DNA of 64,000 nt from an uncultured Cellulophaga sp. (GCA_947496695.1 CANMEI010000003.1:284109-348108), one strand, 5' to 3'; shown: positions 33,061 to 42,165, counted from the first letter of the stretch. The notes: a model not told the origin generated them from the sequence alone. Numbers and translations are program-made.

Positions 33061-33984
33061 ATGAGAATAGGAATTTTAGGATTAGGTGGAATTGGTGGCT
33101 TTATTGGAGCCAAACTTGTTGAAAATTACAAAGACAACTCCGAAATTGAAATCGTCTTCATCTGTCGTGGAGCAACTAAAACCGCTATTTTAGATAATGG
33201 TTTATCATTAAACTCTGGGAGAGAAACTATTAGTATAAAACCCAATTTAGTTAGTGAGAACGCGACAGAAATCGGAATTTTAGATATTCTAATTATTACT
33301 ACAAAAGCTTATTCACTTACAAATGTGATAGAGCAATATCAAGATTGCATTAGCAACAAAACAGTAGTTATTCCATTACTAAATGGTGTAAATGCTAAAG
33401 ATATTATAATAGAAAACAGTGCTATACAACCTTCTAATATATTAGAAGGCTGTATTTACATTGCATCAAACATATCTAAACCAGGAATTGTAAACCATGT
33501 TGGTGGCCCTGGTAAAATAGTTTTTGGCAATAGTGATGAAACTGATTTCAATTGGACGAAAGAAGTGTTAGAAAAAGGCGGATTGAATATTCAATACACT
33601 AAAAAAATTAAAGAAGTTTTATGGAAGAAATTTCTATTTGTATCTCCAATTGCTACTATGACTACAGCACTAAATCTAACATTTGGTGAATTGCTTGAGA
33701 GTGAAAAATTAATAGCTACACTTGAGAATATGATGATTGAAATACAACAATTAGCAAATAAATTTGAGGTTACTATTACCAAGCAAGATATACAAGAATC
33801 ATTAGCTATGCTTTCTAATTTTCCGTCAAATGCAAAATCATCTTTACAGTTAGATTTTGAAAATAAAAGTGATAAGAATGAAAAATCTATTTTTGTAGAT
33901 TATGTGATTGAAAATGCTACTAAATTTAGCATTGATGCAGACAATTACAAAACAATGAACAAAAAAATAAGCGTTAATAACTAA
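33061..33984 (+). CDS. panE: 2-dehydropantoate 2-reductase (KPR) family
   Basis: The 307-residue protein has the NADP-binding N-terminus MRIGILGLGGIGGFIGAKL, the middle motif IPLLNGVNAK, catalytic-type Lys in KKIKEVLWKKFLF and the C-terminal helical domain with SSLQLDFE. It reduces ketopantoate to pantoate in CoA synthesis, although KPR-like paralogues with other substrates are common. The TetR-HAD neighbourhood is not a pantothenate context, so the symbol is tentative. Its stop codon lies inside a bidirectional terminator. Confidence 0.85.
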   Translation: MRIGILGLGGIGGFIGAKLVENYKDNSEIEIVFICRGATKTAILDNGLSLNSGRETISIKPNLVSENATEIGILDILIITTKAYSLTNVIEQYQDCISNKTVVIPLLNGVNAKDIIIENSAIQPSNILEGCIYIASNISKPGIVNHVGGPGKIVFGNSDETDFNWTKEVLEKGGLNIQYTKKIKEVLWKKFLFVSPIATMTTALNLTFGELLESEKLIATLENMMIEIQQLANKFEVTITKQDIQESLAMLSNFPSNAKSSLQLDFENKSDKNEKSIFVDYVIENATKFSIDADNYKTMNKKISVNN

Positions 33985-33996
33985 CGCTTATTTTTT
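33962..33996. terminator. Bidirectional terminator overlapping both convergent stop regions
   Basis: AAAAAATAAGCGTTA (33962-33976) pairs perfectly with 33982-33996 around ATAAC. The structure gives a T-run on both strands, encodes the last codons of panE and touches the stop of the convergent lipoprotein gene. Confidence 0.9.
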
Positions 33997-35179
33997 ATTC
34001 TGCAACAAGTTCAAAAACTATAAATTGATTTAATTGTACTGTGGTTGAACTAAAATTATTATCAGACACAACAACCACTGATTTATTCCCGTTTGGCAAA
34101 TCGGGTCCAAAAGTAATTCCTTCTATATTATCAACAATAGGTTCTGTACCCCCTGGTATTGTTGACAGTTGAGAGCGAATTTCATCAAAATTTAATAGTA
34201 ATGTTTTGTTAGCTGGTGTATAAAAAGCTCCCGATAGTGAATCTATTTCAGACACATCAGTAGCACTTGAACTGTCAACATCATATAATTTCAGGGTAAT
34301 ACCTCCATCTGTAGTACCTGTAGTAAACGAACGTTCTAATACTAAAAACTTATTCTCCTCATATTGCAAAATGTCTGCTACACCATTAACAGTAAAACCT
34401 AAACCTGCTATTAACACCTCTCTAGCAACTTTATCTAATTTATAAGCAAATTGTTTTTGAAATGTACCAGAAGCTTTATCAATATAAGAAAAACGAACAG
34501 GAGAATCTGTCTCGGTTTCGTAAACCGGCTCTTCGCCATCTTGTTTTAAAGGTAATTCTGTAGCCGTCCAATATCCAGCATCATCTACGCTTAATGTCAA
34601 ACTTTCAAAAACTCCATTTGCTCGTGGCCCTGTATTTGGTAAATTTATATTTGCTTCAAAAATTGTTGGTAATGTAAACTCTTTTAAAAATTCACCTTCT
34701 AAACTCGCTGTTCTTACAAAAGGATTAATTCCATTATCTGCATACCCCTCACTAGTCCACACAATCTCGTTAGTTGAAGTATCAAAAATTATAGATTCAG
34801 GATCTACCGTATTATCATCAAAAGACTTTCCTTCTTTATTAAGCAATTCTATTTGCTCAATAATTTCAACACTTGAAAAACTAGTTTCATTAAAAACTAA
34901 ATTTGCTTTATAATACCTTGTTGGACTTACATGGCTATCACAAATCAAATAATAAGTTCCATTTTTATAATCAATACCAGACAAGCCTCCAATAATTTCA
35001 CCTTCAAAAAATTCTCCATCAGGTATAATTTGTTCTCCAATAAATTTTAAAGACAAACTTTGATTTTCTTCCGCAACATCATCAATAACACTCTGTTTTT
35101 CTTCTAACTTTTTTTCTTCTTTATTTTCACAAGAAAAAATAGTTACACATAATAGAATCAAATAAACATACCTCACCAT
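33995..35179 (-). CDS. Lipoprotein with esterase-like phytase (beta-propeller) domain
   Basis: The 394-residue lipoprotein has lipobox TIFSC (Cys17), an acidic linker, then a propeller-like domain. It contains GGLSGIDYKNGTYYLICDSH, DPESIIFDTSTNEIVWTSEG, VFESLTLSVDDAGYWTATEL, KFLVLERSFTTG and NIEGITFGPDLPNGNKSVVV. This order is that of the esterase-like activity of phytase family (Phytase-like, PF13449). Hydrolysis of phosphate esters is possible but unproven. It is monocistronic with a 295-base upstream gap to the YHYH copy 3. Confidence 0.85.
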   Translation of the reverse strand: MVRYVYLILLCVTIFSCENKEEKKLEEKQSVIDDVAEENQSLSLKFIGEQIIPDGEFFEGEIIGGLSGIDYKNGTYYLICDSHVSPTRYYKANLVFNETSFSSVEIIEQIELLNKEGKSFDDNTVDPESIIFDTSTNEIVWTSEGYADNGINPFVRTASLEGEFLKEFTLPTIFEANINLPNTGPRANGVFESLTLSVDDAGYWTATELPLKQDGEEPVYETETDSPVRFSYIDKASGTFQKQFAYKLDKVAREVLIAGLGFTVNGVADILQYEENKFLVLERSFTTGTTDGGITLKLYDVDSSSATDVSEIDSLSGAFYTPANKTLLLNFDEIRSQLSTIPGGTEPIVDNIEGITFGPDLPNGNKSVVVVSDNNFSSTTVQLNQFIVFELVAE

Positions 35180-35474
35180 AGCCTCTCTAAATTAAGCTCC
35201 CAAGTTAAATAATTAAAAAAAAACAGACTCTATAATTTATAATAAATTATAATATTCAAAATCGTAAATGAGTTAGAAATTAACAGCAAAATAGCACCCC
35301 TTTACTTTAAATATACTTAGTTTTATATATCTTACTTATTATTTTAATTGATTGACATATAGATAGCTTATATATGTTGAAGTTATTATCTTACAAAGTT
35401 TCTTAATTGTAAATTTGATTCTAATAAAAGTAAATTAAAAAACATTTATTTATTAAATTAACTTGTAGACCATT

Positions 35475-36539
35475 ATGAAAAAAATTACTATCAAAGTTTT
35501 AACATTAACCTTGTTGCTCGCAAGTTTTTCTGCTTGTAAAAACAAAGCAACGAATAGCAAAGCTACTTCAGAAGAAAGTGGTGAGGTTGTTATCTCTGTA
35601 AAAAAAGAAAATTTTCTTTCTGCAGGTTTAGTTGAGCCTATTACTATCGTAAGTAAAGAAATGTCTGATGGATCAACAGCTGATTGCTACAAAATAGTAA
35701 CATCTGGTACTCCTTCAGAACATGAAATGGGACCTTGGTGCCCTGATAATATTTCTGATGATGCTTCAAAAGGTGGTGTTTGGGCTGTTGATGGTGAAAT
35801 GTATGATATAGATGGAGAGTTTATCAAAAATCTAGGTACTCTATTAGGTGATGACACTTGGATGCTTTATGATAAAGAAACTGGTGAAATTACTAAAACT
35901 AAAACAAAAGCAGAATGTAATGATGCAGCAAACCCTAATGTAGGTGAAGAGTATAAAAATTATTGTGTAGAGTGTTTACCGTCTTATGTAACTGGTATGA
36001 CTCACACATATTATATTCCTGTAACTCCTAAAAAAGCTACAAAAGCATATCTGTTTTCAAAAGGGCATCCAGGCGGTGGTGGTCCAGACAATCATGAAAG
36101 ACCTGAAAGACCTGAAAATGGAGAAAGACCTGCAGGCCCACCTCCAGGTAACAATTCAACAATACCTTCAAATAGAGGTTTAGCTTTAAATGGTGTTGTT
36201 TTTAACGCACCTGCACCTGTTGATAATATTTTGGCTGCCTATACAATTGCACCTTTTGATGATGCTGGTGGGCATATAAATTTACACGAAGGATACCATT
36301 ACCATGCTGCAACGGGAGTTTCTCAAAAAATACCTCAAGAAGATAATCATGCTCCAATGATTGGGTATGCTTTTGATGGCTATGGAATTTATGCAAATAC
36401 TGATGCTGAAGGTAATGAATATACAGATTTAGATGAATCAAGAGGACATTATGATGATGTTAGAGGATATCACTACCATGTAGATAAAGCTGGAAGTAAT
36501 AATTTTATTGATGGTTTACGTGGTGAATATGCTTTATAA
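35475..36539 (+). CDS. YHYH-domain lipoprotein (copy 3)
   Basis: The 354-residue lipoprotein (Cys21 in SFSAC) has an N-terminal domain shared with copy 1: MSDGSTADCYKI, then a Trp-Cys-Pro and MTHTYYIPVTPKK. A Pro/Gly/Arg-rich linker (about 197-226) resembles that of the EF-hand protein. The YHYH domain has YHYH at 274-277 and 332-335, GYAFDGYGIYA and DLDESRGH. It overlaps the next gene by 11 bases, so the two products are coupled and likely interact. Function is unknown; the His clusters suggest a metal site. Confidence 0.86.
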   Translation: MKKITIKVLTLTLLLASFSACKNKATNSKATSEESGEVVISVKKENFLSAGLVEPITIVSKEMSDGSTADCYKIVTSGTPSEHEMGPWCPDNISDDASKGGVWAVDGEMYDIDGEFIKNLGTLLGDDTWMLYDKETGEITKTKTKAECNDAANPNVGEEYKNYCVECLPSYVTGMTHTYYIPVTPKKATKAYLFSKGHPGGGGPDNHERPERPENGERPAGPPPGNNSTIPSNRGLALNGVVFNAPAPVDNILAAYTIAPFDDAGGHINLHEGYHYHAATGVSQKIPQEDNHAPMIGYAFDGYGIYANTDAEGNEYTDLDESRGHYDDVRGYHYHVDKAGSNNFIDGLRGEYAL

Positions 36540-37161
36540 AAAAACAATCTTAAAAACTATTATTTGTAGTTTACTTCTAGTGAGTAACTTTATAATGGCT
36601 CACAGTCCTGATTTTTCAAATATTATAATTTCTAAAACAGATAATGGACAGGTTATAATACAAATAAATGCTTCGTTAACCGCTTTTCAACACGAAATAA
36701 ATTACGTTAACGGAGAAGGTGCCTATAAAACTCCTGAAGAATTTCAAAACTTGGTTCTTGATCATTTTAAGAATAATTTTTCAATTGTTTTAAATGAAAA
36801 AGATACCTTACAATTTATAAATCCGAAAGTGTTTTTAGGTCATGGCACTAAAATAGTTTCTGAAATAATTGGAATTCCAGAAACAGTAAATGTAATTCAA
36901 TTAAAAAATAATTTATTTAAAGATATTGTCAACAATCAATCTATGTTGATATTTTTAATTGATGGGTTTCCTAAAGAAAAATATACTTTAGATAGAGACA
37001 ATAAACAACAGATAGATTTACAGCTTAAAAATGATACTTGGGTACAAGTAACTCATGAAAATTCAAGTTTTGATTATAAATATATTTTACTATCTATAGG
37101 AATATTATTTATTGTTTTTATACTCTTTTATCTTATAAAAAAAAGACAAACAAAAAACTAA
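36529..37161 (+). CDS. Secreted domain with C-terminal membrane anchor, resembling HupE N-terminal domain (copy 2)
   Basis: From ATG 36529 the product has 210 residues; upstream TTG 36508 is less likely as the signal starts at MLYKKTILK. It has a signal ending IMAHSPD, a beta-rich extracytoplasmic domain (TDNGQVIIQINASLTAFQ, VLNEKDTLQFINPKVFLG, SMLIFLIDGFPKEKY) and a final helix (about 185-203) with KKRQTKN. Layout, length and the mature AHSP start equal the protein at 14014. Stop/start overlap with the YHYH gene shows coupling. A hairpin terminator follows at 37171. Confidence 0.66.
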   Translation: MLYKKTILKTIICSLLLVSNFIMAHSPDFSNIIISKTDNGQVIIQINASLTAFQHEINYVNGEGAYKTPEEFQNLVLDHFKNNFSIVLNEKDTLQFINPKVFLGHGTKIVSEIIGIPETVNVIQLKNNLFKDIVNNQSMLIFLIDGFPKEKYTLDRDNKQQIDLQLKNDTWVQVTHENSSFDYKYILLSIGILFIVFILFYLIKKRQTKN

Positions 37162-37170
37162 TTGAATTTA

Positions 37171-37205
37171 AAAAGTGAGTAGGCAAAACCTGCTCACTTT
37201 TTTTT
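37171..37205 (+). terminator. Terminator after the YHYH/anchor pair
   Basis: AAAAGTGAGTAGG (37171-37183) pairs with CCTGCTCACTTTT (37189-37201), with a single G-U, loop CAAAA and a T-run to 37205. It begins 9 bases after the stop codon. Confidence 0.85.
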
Positions 37206-37393
37206 ATTAAATTTCATATTTTATCATTAAGTTTAATAGATTTCCTAAAATATACCCCTATTACACTTTCTATAAAAATAACATACGGAAAACGAAACTT
37301 AATAGTTTGTACTATTAATGTCTCACAAGTTTTAGAAAATTATATTTTTAATTTCAAGAATTCGAGAAAAAGTACAACTTAAAAAAGATAGTT

Positions 37394-37924
37394 TTGGAAG
37401 ATAAAATTAATACTATTTGGATTGATCTTAATGAAGAACTTTACCTCTTTATTTTGAAAAAAACAAAAAATGAACAAATTGCTAAAGATCTTCATCACGA
37501 AGTATTTATAAAAATACAGACTAAAATCCATCAATTAAAACATTCTTCAAAACTTACATCATGGGTCTACCAAATTACTAGAAATACCATTATAGATTAT
37601 TTTCGTAATCTAAATAAAAAAGAATACACAAGTATTAATTTTGATATTCCTGAAAAGGATAATGAAAATTTTGAATATTCAAAATTAACCAACTGCATTA
37701 ACCAAAAAATAGAAACACTTTCTACCGAACATAAAGAAGCCATAATATTAACTTCTTTTAAAAACTACTCCCAAAAAGAACTAGCTATACATTTACAAAT
37801 ATCATATTCAGGCACTAAATCTAGAATTCAAAAAGCTAAAGCAATTTTAAAAAAAAATATTCTTAACTGTCCGAATATTGAAACGGATAATTCTGGTAAA
37901 ATAATAGATTTTGAAGAAAATTAA
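37394..37924 (+). CDS. sigZ: SigZ-type ECF sigma factor
   Basis: The 176-residue protein starts at TTG 37394, as no ATG precedes the conserved part. Region 2 contains IAKDLHHEVFIKIQTKIHQL and SWVYQITRNTIIDYFR; region 4 contains LSTEHKEAIILTSFKNYSQKE with the helix-turn-helix HLQISYSGTKSRIQKAKAIL. The tail LNCPNIETDNSGKIIDFE has the Cys-containing extension seen in SigZ. No anti-sigma gene is adjacent. It follows the YHYH/anchor pair and its terminator by about 190 bases, so a functional link is possible but unproven. Confidence 0.85.
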   Translation: MEDKINTIWIDLNEELYLFILKKTKNEQIAKDLHHEVFIKIQTKIHQLKHSSKLTSWVYQITRNTIIDYFRNLNKKEYTSINFDIPEKDNENFEYSKLTNCINQKIETLSTEHKEAIILTSFKNYSQKELAIHLQISYSGTKSRIQKAKAILKKNILNCPNIETDNSGKIIDFEEN

Positions 37925-37977
37925 AATCAACTACGTCTTTTTGATACCTCTTGCGTCTATCTTATAAAATAATAGAT

Positions 37978-38862
37978 ATGCAAAATTCAAAAACAATTAA
38001 AGTACAAGTTTTAAATGCCTTTGTAGAAAATGGTGTTGGTGGTAACCCTGCAGGTGTAGTTTTAAACGCATCTAAATTAACTAATACTACAAAACTAGAA
38101 ATTGCTAAAAAAGTAGGATTATCGGAAACTGCATTTGTATCAGACTCAAATGTAGCTACATTTAAATTAGATTTTTTTACACCAACAAAACAAATTGCAC
38201 ATTGCGGACATGCTACTGTAGCAACATTTTCATATTTAAAACAGATTGGTGCAATAAACAAAAAGCACTCATCAAAAGAAACAATTGATGGAAACAGAAA
38301 AATAAAACTTTTAGGAGAACTCGCCTTTATGGAACAACTAGCTCCAAAATACACCGCTGTAAATGAAAACGAAACTTCAATATTAGAATCATTAGGTATT
38401 ACAAAAAACGACCTTTTACCAAATACCTCTATTAAAATAGTGAATACCGGTAATTCATTTTTATTGATTCCTGTAAAAAACACAACCATTTTACAAAAGT
38501 TGAAACCAAATTTAGAATTGATTAACAATATTAGTGAACAATATGACTTAATAGGTTATTATGTATTTACTACTGCAATAGACAAATCTAAAAATGACGC
38601 AACAAGTAGAATGTTTGCTCCTAGGTATGGTATTACTGAAGAAGCTGGAACAGGAATGGCAGCTGGTCCGTTAGCTTGTTATTTATATGATTTTTTAAAA
38701 ATTAAAAAAGAACGTTTTTTTATTCAGCAAGGTAAATACATGAAAACACCATCCACAAGTTTAATTATTGTTGATCTTATTCTTGAAAATAAAATAATAA
38801 AAAGCTTAATGGCTGGTGGTGAAGGCAAATTGATAGAAGAAATAATTATAAAGTTGGACTAA
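37978..38862 (+). CDS. PhzF-family isomerase
   Basis: From ATG 37978 the product has 294 residues; the frame is open further upstream only from TTG 37951. The PhzF pattern is clear: VQVLNAFVENGVGGNPAGVV, catalytic Glu50 in GLSETAFV, FFTPTKQIAHCGHATVATF and EEAGTGMAAGPLACYL. PhzF is a diaminopimelate epimerase-fold isomerase; most relatives outside phenazine producers have unknown substrates. No phenazine genes are nearby. It starts 53 bases after sigZ. Confidence 0.9.
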   Translation: MQNSKTIKVQVLNAFVENGVGGNPAGVVLNASKLTNTTKLEIAKKVGLSETAFVSDSNVATFKLDFFTPTKQIAHCGHATVATFSYLKQIGAINKKHSSKETIDGNRKIKLLGELAFMEQLAPKYTAVNENETSILESLGITKNDLLPNTSIKIVNTGNSFLLIPVKNTTILQKLKPNLELINNISEQYDLIGYYVFTTAIDKSKNDATSRMFAPRYGITEEAGTGMAAGPLACYLYDFLKIKKERFFIQQGKYMKTPSTSLIIVDLILENKIIKSLMAGGEGKLIEEIIIKLD

Positions 38863-38935
38863 AAATTTATAACAAATAGCCACAATTACTAAATCATGAT
38901 TTTGATATATTTGAAATAAACTTAGTTAGTAACAA

Positions 38936-39532
38936 ATGAATGAAAATATTTTAAAAACTGAAATTCAACTTGAAAATGAGCGCGTATTATTAATTCCTTT
39001 TGAAAATTTTAGAAATATTGAACTCAATGAAATAATTTTTGAAGATAGCATTTGGAAATACATGGGCATGTATATTCAAAATAACAAAGACTTATCAAAT
39101 TATATAAAAAACACTTTAATAGCTAAAAACAAAAGTATTTGTTACCCTTTATTAATAATTGACAAACTAACTAATAGAGTTGCTGGAAGTACTAGATTTG
39201 GCAACATAAATATTGCGAGTGAAAAGTGTGAAATTGGTTGGACTTGGTATGGATTAGATTTTCAAGGAACCGGCCTTAATAAGGCTTGCAAATATGAATT
39301 ATTAAATTTTGGTTTTGAAAAAATCGGGTTTAGACGAATTCAATTTAGTGCTGACCAGGAAAATTTAAGATCTCAAAAAGCAATTGAAAAGTTAGGTGCT
39401 TTAAAGGAAGGGATTTTCAGAAATAATTATATTGATAGTAATGGTAAAAGCAAAAATGATATCTATTATAGTATTATAAATGAAGATTGGCAAACAATTA
39501 AACAAACACACTTTAAAGAATTTATAACATAA
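38936..39532 (+). CDS. GNAT-family acetyltransferase (RimJ/RimL type)
   Basis: The 198-residue protein has a RimJ/RimL-like GNAT core: ERVLLIPFENFRNIE, VAGSTRFGNINIASEKCEIG, WTWYGLDFQGTGLNKACKYE for the acetyl-CoA loop and RRIQFSADQENLRSQKAIEK. Relatives acetylate N-termini of proteins or small amines. It is probably transcribed alone; spacing to neighbours is 73 and 132 bases. Substrate is unknown. Confidence 0.88.
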   Translation: MNENILKTEIQLENERVLLIPFENFRNIELNEIIFEDSIWKYMGMYIQNNKDLSNYIKNTLIAKNKSICYPLLIIDKLTNRVAGSTRFGNINIASEKCEIGWTWYGLDFQGTGLNKACKYELLNFGFEKIGFRRIQFSADQENLRSQKAIEKLGALKEGIFRNNYIDSNGKSKNDIYYSIINEDWQTIKQTHFKEFIT

Positions 39533-39664
39533 GACACTATTCATTTTTTTCCTCCACTCTTTAAAGTTTAGTAACTTTAAGCTTCTAATAACTAATAACC
39601 ACCGTAAAATTTTAAACAGATTGTTTTAAATAAAACCAAATTTAAGAACTCAAAAAAGTAAAAA

Positions 39665-40510
39665 ATGAAAGAAATACTCTTAAATGATGGAATAAAATTA
39701 CCAATTATTGGTTTTGGTACATATAAAGCAAAAGAGCAAGATGGCATAGATGCTGTTGCTATAGCAATAAAAAATGGGTATACTTTAATTGATACTGCAG
39801 CTATATACGGTAATGAAGAAGCTGTTGGTAAAGGAATTAAAGCTAGCGGTGTGCCAAGAGAAAATCTATTTATAACTACTAAATTATGGCGTGAGTTCCT
39901 AAGCTACGAAGAAACCAAAGTAGAACTTGAAAAATCTTTAGAAAGGCTGGATGTTGATTATATAGATTTATACCTAATACACTGGCCTGCAAATGCTAAA
40001 AATTATGACAATTGGCAACAAGCTAATGCTGATAGTTGGCGTGCTATGGAGGAATTACAAGCTGAAGGAAAAATTAAATCTATTGGTGTTAGTAATTTTT
40101 TTCAAGAGCATTTAGAGGCCTTATTAAAAACAGCTAAAGTAACACCATCAATAAATCAAATAGAATTTCACCCTGGTTTTTGGCAACAAGAATTGACGGA
40201 ATATTGTCAGAAACAAAATATTGTTATTGAAGCTTGGTCTCCTTTAGGCAAAGCTGTAGTTTTTGATAATGAAGTACTTACTTCCATCGCTACAAAACAT
40301 AACAAATCTGTTGCTCAAGTATGTTTAAGATGGGTTATTCAGCATGATGTAATTGCTATACCAAAATCTACTACACCAAAACGTATTATTGAAAATTTAG
40401 AAATTTTTGATTTTGAATTGACAGAAGAAGAAATGAATAGTATTGATGCCTTACCAAAAATGGGGTTCAGTGGTGAAATGCCAAATTCTTGGCCTGATAG
40501 AGTTAAATAA
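39665..40510 (+). CDS. Aldo/keto reductase
   Basis: The 281-residue AKR has the catalytic Asp and Tyr in TLIDTAAIYGNEEAVGK, the Lys in TTKLWREF and the active-site His in YLIHWPANAK. It also shows IGVSNFFQEHLEALL, NQIEFHPGFWQQ and the C-terminal AIPKSTTPKRIIENL for NADPH binding. It reduces aldehydes or ketones. A small gene follows 9 bases later, suggesting co-transcription. Confidence 0.93.
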   Translation: MKEILLNDGIKLPIIGFGTYKAKEQDGIDAVAIAIKNGYTLIDTAAIYGNEEAVGKGIKASGVPRENLFITTKLWREFLSYEETKVELEKSLERLDVDYIDLYLIHWPANAKNYDNWQQANADSWRAMEELQAEGKIKSIGVSNFFQEHLEALLKTAKVTPSINQIEFHPGFWQQELTEYCQKQNIVIEAWSPLGKAVVFDNEVLTSIATKHNKSVAQVCLRWVIQHDVIAIPKSTTPKRIIENLEIFDFELTEEEMNSIDALPKMGFSGEMPNSWPDRVK

Positions 40511-40519
40511 TACTATAAA

Positions 40520-40933
40520 ATGGGCATTGAGAAAGATTTTATAAAGCGTGATTTTGAAAAATTAAGTCTGTTTCTAACCGGTTTAATTGATGCAACTAAA
40601 GCTACTGAACCAAATGAAGGCCAGAAAACCATTGATGAAGTTAATGATGCTTTAAAGGAAGTTTTTAATCTAAACCTTCAAGAAATTTCAACTATTAATG
40701 ATCATGAGTTCATCACTAAATTATCTACTTACGATGAAGTACATCTTGAAAAGTTAGCTACATTACTCTATGAAATTATTCAAAATCCTGACTTCACTAT
40801 GCTAAGTCAGGATTTTGATAAAAATATTCTTAATAAAAAAGCTATCGTTTTACTTAATTATATTGATAGTACTTCAACGACATTTTCATTGAGGAGAATG
40901 CAGTTTAAGAACACATTAGAAAATAACAATTAA
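40520..40933 (+). CDS. Hypothetical helical protein downstream of the aldo/keto reductase
   Basis: The 137-residue acidic, mostly helical soluble protein has no signal and no membrane segment. It contains FIKRDFEKLSLFLTGLIDAT, EVNDALKEVFNLNLQEIS and EKLATLLYEIIQNPDF. The layout (two helical repeats around a loop) recalls DUF6483-like or TPR-capping proteins, but I recognise no family with confidence. It follows the reductase by 9 bases and ends at a hairpin at 40942. Confidence 0.65.
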   Translation: MGIEKDFIKRDFEKLSLFLTGLIDATKATEPNEGQKTIDEVNDALKEVFNLNLQEISTINDHEFITKLSTYDEVHLEKLATLLYEIIQNPDFTMLSQDFDKNILNKKAIVLLNYIDSTSTTFSLRRMQFKNTLENNN

Positions 40934-40941
40934 ATAAAATG

Positions 40942-40960
40942 CTAAGTTTATTAAACTTAG
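40942..40960. terminator. Palindromic hairpin between convergent genes
   Basis: CTAAGTTTA-T-TAAACTTAG at 40942-40960 is a perfect 9-bp palindrome around one base. It lies 9 bases after one stop and 21 bases from the other. It probably ends both transcripts, though T-runs are weak. Confidence 0.5.
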
Positions 40961-40980
40961 ATAAAATAACTTAACAATTA

Positions 40981-42120
40981 TTAATCTTTTATAAGTTCAG
41001 GTAACACTGTTGCTACAGGTTCTGGCGGAATACGTTTTGCTAAAAATAATATTTGTCCTAAATGACTTGATTGATGTTCCATTACATGGTACCAACAATA
41101 ATGATTACTCATTGTTGAACTTGGTTGTACTTCTTCAAACCATTTATCATCTTTCTGTTTAAGCATTTTTATAGTTTCTGCTCTAACTTCATTATAAATA
41201 TCTAGATAATAACTAATCTCATGACCTTTATATTTTTCGCGTGCAACTTCACCTAAGTTCAGGGCATCTAGCCATTTCTCATTTTCTTCTTCATTAAAAC
41301 CTCTACCTTCAAAAGTATATACTTGATAATACTTTTCAGCCGCTGCTAAATGCATAATTAATGCCCCTATTCTATTCGCTTTTTCGTCATGTAAATAGTC
41401 AATTTCGTATTGAGACATATTTTTAACCTTATACTCTACTCTAGTTTTTAAATCTTCAAGCATTGAGATCATCGAACCAATTTGTGGAGAGGCTCCTTCA
41501 ATATTGCCAATAGTTTCATTATTAATAGCAATACCTGATCCGGTAATTAATAATGCACTTTTACCATCAACAGTGTCTGAAGTTGATGCTATATCAAACT
41601 CTTTTACTTTTACAGTTTTACCTCTAGCAATTCCAGTATTCCATTTTGTTATAACACCGTTTGTAATCCCTTCTTCAAAACTAAAATTATCTATAGCAAC
41701 TGGTTCTAAAACACCTTTTTTATTTTCTATAAATAACTCAAATTTATCAAAGTAAAATTCTCCGTTACCAAAACAAAGTCCTCCAAAGCTTAAACTGACA
41801 GCATCTTTTGTTAAAACACCTTCAATTTTATATTGTTCCCATTTATTGACAAGTATTGGTCTATCTCCCATATTGTCAAAAAAACCTAGTTCTTTATCTT
41901 TATTATCAACTCTCGCCCATAAACCCGAACCTGATTTTGAGCTATCAGAAACTATATTTGATTTTGCATAACCAACTAATTTAAACTTAGTATCTTTCTC
42001 AACAACAATATCTAAATATTGAGAAAATGAAGTCCAATATTGAGAAACTTCTTTAACTTCTTGTGCATTGCTATAAAATACAGAAGAAAATACGAATACT
42101 AGTAGTAAAACTTTTTTCAT
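40981..42120 (-). CDS. Exported two-domain protein with C-terminal DinB-like domain
   Basis: The 379-residue protein has a signal peptide (VFVFSSVFYSNAQ). A beta-rich N-terminal part follows (about 20-175, with YWTSFSQYLDIVVEKDTKFK and NFSFEEGITNGVITKWNTG), resembling a carbohydrate-binding-type jelly roll. The C-terminal four-helix DinB-like domain includes HLAAAEKYYQVYTFEG and NHYCWYHVMEHQSSHLGQIL, whose His residues would bind a metal. DinB-like enzymes include thiol transferases, but an exported version with a front beta-domain is less common. It follows the LytTR system genes and might be a target. Confidence 0.8.
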   Translation of the reverse strand: MKKVLLLVFVFSSVFYSNAQEVKEVSQYWTSFSQYLDIVVEKDTKFKLVGYAKSNIVSDSSKSGSGLWARVDNKDKELGFFDNMGDRPILVNKWEQYKIEGVLTKDAVSLSFGGLCFGNGEFYFDKFELFIENKKGVLEPVAIDNFSFEEGITNGVITKWNTGIARGKTVKVKEFDIASTSDTVDGKSALLITGSGIAINNETIGNIEGASPQIGSMISMLEDLKTRVEYKVKNMSQYEIDYLHDEKANRIGALIMHLAAAEKYYQVYTFEGRGFNEEENEKWLDALNLGEVAREKYKGHEISYYLDIYNEVRAETIKMLKQKDDKWFEEVQPSSTMSNHYCWYHVMEHQSSHLGQILFLAKRIPPEPVATVLPELIKD

Positions 42121-42165
42121 AGTGAGTGTGCTTTATGGTTATCTAATAAAAATAAGGATTTTACA

